This document shows, piece by piece, positions 1 to 4,723 of a stretch of 8,010 nt of DNA (position 1 is the first letter of the stretch; each line of letters begins with the position of its first letter). The position numbers and the translations under genes are program-made. Below the pieces are notes generated by a model. It was not told the origin of the DNA. It saw only the letters and a list, made by a program, of their open reading frames with translations, and searched no databases. This DNA comes from SLSG01 sp041690235 (lineage in GTDB: Bacteria > Bacteroidota > Bacteroidia > Bacteroidales > UBA7960). The DNA is taken from assembly GCA_041690235.1 (NCBI GenBank), contig JAWLHS010000110.1:1-8010 (forward strand), given 5' to 3'.

Positions 1-12
1 GGAGGGGTGGTC

Positions 13-37
13 AGAAGGGGTAGGTATCCCTTCTTTT
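13..37 (+). terminator. Possible weak rho-independent terminator
   Basis: AGAAGGG at 13-19 pairs perfectly with CCCTTCT at 28-34 around an 8-nt loop, with one possible extra G-U pair. The second arm runs into a short T-rich tract ending at 37. The stem is only 7-8 bp and the T-run is short and interrupted, so it would be a weak terminator for a plus-strand gene lying left of the window. On the minus strand it has no T-run. It may be a chance hairpin. Confidence 0.3.
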
Positions 38-159
38 CAGGTTGAGGTAGATTTGCTTGATGGAACGAACCCGGTACATAGAGTCAGACAGTTACTTATG
101 GCAAATGTAGCAAAAAGGAATATAAAACCCCACATCACCGGTATCTTGCATAATCTTTT

Positions 160-167
160 TATTTTTG
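160..167 (+). promoter_or_regulatory. Possible Bacteroidota -7 element before the acyltransferase
   Basis: TATTTTTG matches the Bacteroidota -7 pattern TAnnTTTG. It lies about 105 bp before the chosen start at 273. No TTTG is seen at the expected -33 distance, so only half of the promoter is supported. If real, transcription would begin near 174, downstream of the earlier in-frame ATG at 165, which agrees with the start at 273. A second TAnnTTTG match at 48-55 also lacks a -33 partner. Single matches to this short pattern arise by chance. Confidence 0.25.
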
Positions 168-272
168 CAGGACATCTTCCGGGTGCCGAAAGTTTTGTTG
201 AGAACCTTGCCAGGTGCGCCTGCCGTAAGCTTGTCCCGCGATGGAAGATGCAGTAAATACAATACCGATCCG

Positions 273-848
273 ATGAAATGGCTTGCAGGTTTTATTTTAA
301 GGCTTTTTGGCTGGAAGATTGTATCCGCCATTCCCCCGGGAATCCATAAGGCGGTTGTAACCATGGCCCCGCACACCAGCAACTGGGATTTTGTTGTCGG
401 ACGCCTGGCTTTTGCCTCCCTGGGTGTTCGCGTTCATTTGATGATCAAAAAGGAATCTTTTTTCTTTCCCCTTGGCATGGTTCTGAGGGCCCTGGGAGGT
501 ATTCCGGTCGATCGGCGGCAGAGCCAGAATACCGTAAAGACCATCACCAGGCATTTTGAAGCGTCAGACAGGTTTTTTTTGATCATTACGCCCGAAGGAA
601 CCCGAAAGCGTGTTGAGCGCTGGAAAAAAGGATTCTACTTCATTGCCCAGACGGCCGAAGTCCCCATTGCCCTTGGGTACCTGGATTACGGAAAAAAAGA
701 GGGGGGGATTGGCCCGATTATTTATACCAGCGGTGACTTCGACAAGGATCTGGCGCGAATCCAGGACTTTTACAGGGACAAGCAGCCTTGTCATCCCGCG
801 AAATTCAACCTGTGGAATTCAGCAGGGGCGCCTCCGCCGGCATCATAG
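273..848 (+). CDS. Lysophospholipid acyltransferase family protein (PlsC-like)
   Basis: Probable membrane-associated acyltransferase of the 1-acyl-sn-glycerol-3-phosphate acyltransferase superfamily, which moves an acyl chain onto a lysophospholipid or related acceptor at the inner face of the cytoplasmic membrane. In the 191-residue protein the catalytic HX4D motif is HTSNWD (residues 34-39). GGIPVDR (75-81) and PEGTRKR (107-113) match the usual downstream acceptor-binding motifs. The hydrophobic N-terminus (about 3-20) could anchor it in the membrane. The short, single-domain form with APHTSNWDF and GYLDYGKKEGGIG resembles Bacteroidota homologues. The start at 273 (MKWLAGF) is preferred over an in-frame ATG at 165 because the 36 extra residues look unlike the family and the TATTTTTG element lies beside 165. 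No Shine-Dalgarno sequence is visible. The tail ending GAPPPAS goes a little beyond the conserved core. The gene ends 6 bp from the convergent barrel gene. The exact substrate cannot be told. Confidence 0.88.
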   Translation: MKWLAGFILRLFGWKIVSAIPPGIHKAVVTMAPHTSNWDFVVGRLAFASLGVRVHLMIKKESFFFPLGMVLRALGGIPVDRRQSQNTVKTITRHFEASDRFFLIITPEGTRKRVERWKKGFYFIAQTAEVPIALGYLDYGKKEGGIGPIIYTSGDFDKDLARIQDFYRDKQPCHPAKFNLWNSAGAPPPAS

Positions 849-854
849 GTTTGT

Positions 855-1988
855 TTATTCCGCCACCGGTCCAGCTGCCCCGATTACATGGTTCAGATTC
901 AGGCGAACAAACAGGGTGTGTTGAAGCAAAAAGCGGTCATTCTCCCCAAGCTTAATGCGGACGTACTGGCTGCTGTACCCCAAAGTCAGCCTGAAATTTT
1001 CCGTCACATCCATTTTCAGGCCCAGCCCGGCATAAGCCCCCGGACTCATGCCGTACTCCCTTTCGTAAACATTCCTGCTGGTTGGGGCAAAGAACAAGGA
1101 ATAGCTTGAGTTCCCGATCCTGGCGCTGTTGTTTCTGACCTTGGTGTCCGTGACCGAGATTCCCGCTTCAAGGTAGGGGTGAATGTAGGATTCACTCCTA
1201 AGGAAGGTGTATTGGGCTCCCAGGCGGAGGTCGATGCGTTCTTCGCTTCCCGAAATGGCAAAGCGTTCGATATTGTCGCCCTCAATGTTTGAAAATCGCT
1301 CCAGCCGGAGGGTAAACTGATCCTCTGCTTTTAAGCGGGTATAATTGAACTCTGCGATAAGTGCCGAACGCTCACCCAGCTGAAGGGATGCAAAAAATCC
1401 GAAAAGTATGGATGGACTATATCCCATATTGCCGGGAAGTCCATCCAGGCTGAAGTCAAAACCAAGATCCTGGCGAATGCGGTTGTAGGTCTGGCTGTTG
1501 TCAAGGATCTGCTCCAGTGAACGCCTTCCTGCTGTGCCTCCGCCGCTTCCGTTATAAAAATTCGCCGTATGCCCGTTGGCAAGATAAAGCCCCATGTTCA
1601 TGCCATATTCAAACACCCGGGTTTTTTCATTTTCCCCGTCGGATGTTGATGCGGCCTGAGGCCGGTCCTGGTCGCGGGGTGCGGGGCTGTAGCCCCATCC
1701 TGCCTGGTCAACGGAATCAGGGTTGTGGTCCGGTGGTGCCAGGTGGCGGGGTGCGGGGCTATGGTCCGGTGGTGCCTGGTCGTTGGGTGCGGGGCTGTGG
1801 TCCGGTGGTGCCAGGTGGCGGGGTGCGGGGCTGTGGTCCGGTGGTGCCTGGTCAATGGGATCAGGGCTGTGGTGCGCCCGGGCCATGGCCGCAGGGGCTG
1901 CTGACATCAGAAGCAGGCCGCAGATGGCAAGGCCGGCTTTGCTTAAAGCCGGCCTCAGAAACCCGGAAAGACAAACGATTGGCCCCAT
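855..1988 (-). CDS. Exported outer-membrane beta-barrel protein with Pro/His repeats
   Basis: Probable outer-membrane protein of 377 residues; its function is unknown. The N-terminus has a long basic n-region and a hydrophobic core (LAICGLLLMSAAPAA, about residues 20-34), with likely signal cleavage near AMA or ARA (about 36-38). Next comes a low-complexity segment (about 36-107) of six 12-residue units such as APPDHSPAPRHL, rich in Pro, His and Asp. From about 125 onward, alternating polar/hydrophobic strands rich in Tyr, Phe and Gly (ALIAEFNYTRL, RIDLRLGAQYTFL, YIHPYLEAGISV, AYAGLGLKM, FRLTLGYSSQYVRI, LFVRLNLNHVIG) fit a small barrel of perhaps eight to ten strands. The protein does not end in the usual aromatic residue, as seven residues follow the last strand. 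The gene starts 3 bp after meaB and is probably co-transcribed with it. A perfect hairpin lies in its signal-peptide codons. The repeats might bind metal or span the periplasm, which is inference. Confidence 0.75.
   Translation of the reverse strand: MGPIVCLSGFLRPALSKAGLAICGLLLMSAAPAAMARAHHSPDPIDQAPPDHSPAPRHLAPPDHSPAPNDQAPPDHSPAPRHLAPPDHNPDSVDQAGWGYSPAPRDQDRPQAASTSDGENEKTRVFEYGMNMGLYLANGHTANFYNGSGGGTAGRRSLEQILDNSQTYNRIRQDLGFDFSLDGLPGNMGYSPSILFGFFASLQLGERSALIAEFNYTRLKAEDQFTLRLERFSNIEGDNIERFAISGSEERIDLRLGAQYTFLRSESYIHPYLEAGISVTDTKVRNNSARIGNSSYSLFFAPTSRNVYEREYGMSPGAYAGLGLKMDVTENFRLTLGYSSQYVRIKLGENDRFLLQHTLFVRLNLNHVIGAAGPVAE
1669..1884 (-). repeat. Six 36-bp in-frame tandem repeats in the barrel gene
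   Basis: Six adjacent 36-bp units start at 1669, 1705, 1741, 1777, 1813 and 1849 and encode 12-residue units of the type A-P-P-D-H-S-P-A-P-x-x-x. Units 1741-1776 and 1813-1848 differ at a single base. Units 1705-1740 and 1849-1884 form a second related type (ending VDQ or IDQ). The outermost units (1669 and 1849) are the most diverged, as expected for an ageing minisatellite edited by slippage. Gain or loss of a unit keeps the reading frame, so the length of the Pro/His-rich segment can change without breaking the protein. The plus strand is G-rich here. Confidence 0.92.
1931..1954 (-). repeat. Perfect 10-bp inverted repeat in signal-peptide codons
   Basis: GGCCGGCTTT at 1931-1940 is exactly complementary to AAAGCCGGCC at 1945-1954, with a 4-nt loop. 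Seven of the ten pairs are G-C. It lies 35-58 nt into the barrel gene, over codons for RPALSKAGL. In mRNA it would form a stable stem shortly after the start codon. No T-run follows on either strand, so it is not a standard terminator. It might slow translation of the barrel protein relative to meaB, which is inference. Confidence 0.7.
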
Positions 1989-1991
1989 GGC

Positions 1992-3116
1992 TTAAGGGTG
2001 TTCCGGGGGCGTGATCTCCCTGGATTGAAAATATTCCCTGAGTAACTGGCTGGCGGCCTGGAAAGAGGTCAGCTTTTTTTGCGAAAGCAACAGCTCGACT
2101 TCAGGCAGGCGTTTGATGACCCCGGGATGTTGGTAAAAATGGCTGGTCAGGGTTTCGTTGATGCTTTCGTACATCCGAAATTTTTGCTGGGACTGGCGCT
2201 TGAGGGCAAAATAGCCCTTTTCATTCATCAGCTGGCTGTACGCCTCAATCATTTCCCAAATGTGCCCGATGCCGGCCTTATTCAGGGAGGAACAGATCTC
2301 AACGCGGGGTTTCCAGCCGGTGGGGGTGGGTGGAAACAAGTGAAGGGCGTTCTCGTATTGGACCCTGGCCAATCTGGCGGCATTCAGGTTTTCGCCATCT
2401 GCTTTGTTGATGGCCATCCCGTCGCACATCTCAATGATCCCCCTTTTTATCCCCTGCAGCTCATCTCCGGCACCCGCCAGCATCAGCAACAGGAAAAAAT
2501 CGACCATGGAGTGCACGGCCACCTCTGATTGTCCCACGCCCACGGTCTCAACCAATACGACATCGTATCCGGCGGCTTCGCAAAGGATGATGATCTCCCT
2601 TGTTTTCCGTGCCACTCCGCCCAGGGAGCCGGCCGAGGGGGATGGGCGGACAAAGGCGTTCGGGTCCACCGCCAGCTGCTCCATGCGGGTTTTGTCGCCC
2701 AGTATGCTGCCTTTGGAAATTTCACTGGATGGGTCCACCGCCAGCACGGCGATCTGGTGGCCCATTCCGGTCAGGTGTTTTCCGAAGGCTTCAATAAAAG
2801 TGCTTTTCCCCACCCCAGGAACGCCGGTAATACCTATGCGTAATGAGTTTCCGGAATGGGGGATGCATTGTTCAATGATTTGCTGGGCCATGTCGCTGTG
2901 TCCCGGCAAAGCGCTTTCGATCAAGGTGATTGCCTTGCTTAAGATGACCCTGTCGCCCTGGCGTATGCCCTTGACATAGTCGTCCGGACGAAGCTGTTTG
3001 CGGCTTCGTGTCGAGAAAGCCCTGGCGGCCTGCTCGTTGATAGAGGGGGGCTGCTCAATGCCCTTGTTGACTTTCAGGGCGGATGAAGGGGTGTTTTTTT
3101 GATTGGTCCGGGCCAT
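1992..3116 (-). CDS. meaB: Methylmalonyl-CoA mutase-associated GTPase MeaB (ArgK/LAO-AO ATPase family)
   Basis: Cytoplasmic G3E-type P-loop GTPase that acts as a chaperone for adenosylcobalamin-dependent methylmalonyl-CoA mutase, gating cofactor loading and guarding against inactivation. In the 374 residues, the Walker A motif is GVPGVGKS (98-105). AVDPSS (126-131) and GDKTRM (140-145) are family signatures, ETVGVGQSE (190-198) includes the G3-like switch, AGAGDELQGIKRGI (214-227) is typical, and NKAD (237-240) gives guanine specificity. The C-terminal part (about 290-374) is helical, fitting the dimerisation region. An N-terminal extension of about 45 residues before DDYVKGIRQGDR is common in Bacteroidota homologues. 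The old name ArgK (arginine transport) is misleading. The mutase genes are not in the window. The start at 3116 lies 23 nt after a good Bacteroidota promoter. No clear Shine-Dalgarno sequence is seen. The stop is 3 bp before the barrel gene. Confidence 0.95.
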   Translation of the reverse strand: MARTNQKNTPSSALKVNKGIEQPPSINEQAARAFSTRSRKQLRPDDYVKGIRQGDRVILSKAITLIESALPGHSDMAQQIIEQCIPHSGNSLRIGITGVPGVGKSTFIEAFGKHLTGMGHQIAVLAVDPSSEISKGSILGDKTRMEQLAVDPNAFVRPSPSAGSLGGVARKTREIIILCEAAGYDVVLVETVGVGQSEVAVHSMVDFFLLLMLAGAGDELQGIKRGIIEMCDGMAINKADGENLNAARLARVQYENALHLFPPTPTGWKPRVEICSSLNKAGIGHIWEMIEAYSQLMNEKGYFALKRQSQQKFRMYESINETLTSHFYQHPGVIKRLPEVELLLSQKKLTSFQAASQLLREYFQSREITPPEHP

Positions 3117-3337
3117 AAACCAATGGGTTCAAATATGAACAAAGATAACCATAATCCGTTTACTGCAAAACGGCAAAGAGCTCCGCAGAGGCGGCCTGTC
3201 AGGGATACGCCGGATCAGGGGAATGGCCTGTGGCGGCAGAAAAAACGAGCCGGCCTGTTTATTTTTTGCTAAATTGCAGCTTGAAAAACCCGGAAAGGTG
3301 CCCCTATTCTGTGGCATCCGACGATAAAAACCATGCG
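3117..3337. other. Divergent intergenic region between meaB and the PLC-like gene
   Basis: This is the only real intergenic gap between recognised genes (221 bp). The minus strand carries the meaB promoter (3140-3169). On the plus strand a near-match to the -7 element, TATTTTTTG at 3260-3268, has one base too many and no TTTG at the -33 distance, so the promoter of the PLC-like gene is not settled. Open frames through this stretch on both strands look unlike proteins. No riboswitch or small RNA structure was recognised. Confidence 0.6.
3140..3169 (-). promoter_or_regulatory. Bacteroidota-type promoter of meaB
   Basis: On the minus strand TTTG (3169-3166) is followed after 18 bp by TATCTTTG (3147-3140), which matches the known Bacteroidota pattern of a -33 TTTG and a -7 TAnnTTTG with roughly 17-23 bp between them. 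The -7 element ends 23 nt before the meaB start codon, so the leader would be short, around 15-18 nt. The same transcript would carry the barrel gene. Support is by motif only. Confidence 0.6.
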
Positions 3338-4723
3338 ATGTTTAAATTGATTTTCCGATATGGGGTCTTCGGACTTCTTTTCCTTGTTTCGGGCCTCTTC
3401 GGGCCTGCTTTTGGCTGGTCTGAACACCCCATGGTGGTGTATCCGGTTTTAAAGTCCATGCCCGGGGTCGCGAATGCAGCGCCTGTTGAAGTGAAGAGCC
3501 TGCTTCGGTTTTTACAGGAAGAGCAGGAGGGACTGGAGCGCTTGCTGGCCGAACAGGAAGCCTGGGCCAGGGAACATATTCCCAACTATTCGCCACGCCC
3601 GGACACCCTTGCTTTTTCAGCCACGGGCCCTGGCGGTGACTTGCTGAAGCGTTTCTATACGGCCATCCGTTTAAACCCCAATGTAAAAATGGCCCTTTAC
3701 CTGCACTTGCTGCCCGGACAAGAAGCCGGCGCGCGCGAGCAGGTGAGTCCTTACGAGCTCACCACCCTCAGCACGATTTATGAGATGCTGTTTACCACCT
3801 ATGTCAGGCTCTCGGAAGGGGAACAGGTGCTGCCCATCGATGTGCTGTCCACTGCCACCGATGAGCCGGACTATGGCTTTGACCTGGGCTTGTTTGTGGA
3901 TAACGGAACCCCCTGGGGGCAGTACTACGGGTTCGGGGAGCAGCCCTTTGGGAACCCCGGACTGGAATATGGGTCACAGGCCCCGTTCCACATGGGTTTT
4001 TACCATGAGTCATGGTTGGTTTTTGCCGCGGCGCCGTTTTTGAAGCGCACCCATGTTGATTACCGCATTCATTTGTATCAGACCCTGTCGCAATATGCCT
4101 TCAGTGCCGGGCAGGAATACTGGGGGTGGCGTTTTATGGGATGGGCCATGCACTACCTGAACGATATGTCGATGCCTTATCATACCACGGTGATGCCAGC
4201 CAAAAGGGCGCTGCCCATGATCTGGATCAACCTGAAGGCCATGCTTGGTTTTCCCCGTAGCCGGGACAACGCGATTCAGCTGTTGTCGAACCGCCATACG
4301 GTTTATGAACAGTTTCAGTGGCAGGTGTTGCGCCAGGCCCACCTTGCCGGGGACCAGGACCATCCCTTTTTCGTGGCACTCTCCGAACCTTTGGAAATGC
4401 GCGCCTATGACCATGATTTTCCGAGAAAGGTGGCGGCCCGTGAGTCCAACCGCGCCGCCCGCAAAAATGACCGGCTGTTGCGCAGGTATGTGCCCCGTGA
4501 ACTGGTCTCCGATCCCGGCAATGAAATTTCGGGAAGCCATGAATTGGACCAGCTCATGAAAGTGATACTTGAACATAAAGGGACTGAGGCCGTCGACGAA
4601 CTGACCCGGATGATTGCCGGCCGGTTCCGTGCCCTTGGCATGCATACGAGGAGCTTTGTGGAGTATATGCTGGAGGCCCGGCGGGAAGGCTCTTCATTGA
4701 TTACCCGCAAAACAGGGGCGTGA
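3338..4723 (+). CDS. Secreted zinc-dependent phospholipase C / P1-nuclease-like protein
   Basis: Probable exported hydrolase of the zinc-dependent phospholipase C / S1-P1 nuclease fold, 461 residues. A signal peptide (1-26, core VFGLLFLVSGLFGPAFG) is followed directly by Trp27. In this family the mature N-terminal Trp itself binds zinc, so cleavage AFG|WSEH fits well. HYLNDMSMPYH (272-282) reproduces the H-x3-D-x5-H zinc signature, and NRHTVYE (318-324) supplies the later H-x3-E pair. The middle Asp and His ligands may be in TDEPDYGFD (174-182) and FHMGFYHES (217-225), though I cannot assign them surely. It is much longer than classic phospholipase C (about 245 mature residues), with extra sequence at residues 45-170 and after 330. 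The C-terminal part is Arg-rich and helical. The start at 3338 is chosen because the 36 residues upstream do not look like a signal peptide. The substrate (lipid or nucleic acid) is unknown. Its tail overlaps the end of adenine deaminase. Confidence 0.78.
   Translation: MFKLIFRYGVFGLLFLVSGLFGPAFGWSEHPMVVYPVLKSMPGVANAAPVEVKSLLRFLQEEQEGLERLLAEQEAWAREHIPNYSPRPDTLAFSATGPGGDLLKRFYTAIRLNPNVKMALYLHLLPGQEAGAREQVSPYELTTLSTIYEMLFTTYVRLSEGEQVLPIDVLSTATDEPDYGFDLGLFVDNGTPWGQYYGFGEQPFGNPGLEYGSQAPFHMGFYHESWLVFAAAPFLKRTHVDYRIHLYQTLSQYAFSAGQEYWGWRFMGWAMHYLNDMSMPYHTTVMPAKRALPMIWINLKAMLGFPRSRDNAIQLLSNRHTVYEQFQWQVLRQAHLAGDQDHPFFVALSEPLEMRAYDHDFPRKVAARESNRAARKNDRLLRRYVPRELVSDPGNEISGSHELDQLMKVILEHKGTEAVDELTRMIAGRFRALGMHTRSFVEYMLEARREGSSLITRKTGA

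Larger units (their letters stand above)
1..272. other. Left-edge region without a recognised gene
   Basis: No gene is recognised here. One plus-strand frame is open from position 2 to a TAA at 254-256 (about 84 codons, entering from the left edge), and an antisense frame is also open. The translated plus frame, which includes HRVRQLLMANVAKRN and PGAESFVENLARCAC, shows no family motif that I recognise and has no convincing start. It could be the tail of an upstream gene or chance. The stretch also holds an inverted repeat followed by a short T-run (13-37) and a TATTTTTG element (160-167), which suit an intergenic leader in front of the acyltransferase gene. The intergenic reading is favoured, without certainty. 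Confidence 0.4.

Noticed and set aside
2..256. Open plus-strand frame entering from the left edge as a partial gene
   Set aside because: It is open for about 84 codons but shows no family motif, and a possible terminator hairpin and two promoter-like elements lie within it. A chance frame is more likely, although the tail of an upstream gene cannot be excluded.
1669..1884. Possible CRISPR array
   Set aside because: The units are directly adjacent without unique spacers and are in frame with a coding sequence, so this is a minisatellite. The same holds for 6239-6382.
1517..2014. Plus-strand open frame with Gly/Val/Pro repeats opposite the barrel gene
   Set aside because: It is antisense to the 36-bp repeats. 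The minus-strand frame has a signal peptide and barrel strands, and the plus frame has no recognisable domain outside the repeats.
3260..3268. Promoter of the PLC-like gene at TATTTTTTG
   Set aside because: It has one base too many for TAnnTTTG and no TTTG at the -33 distance.
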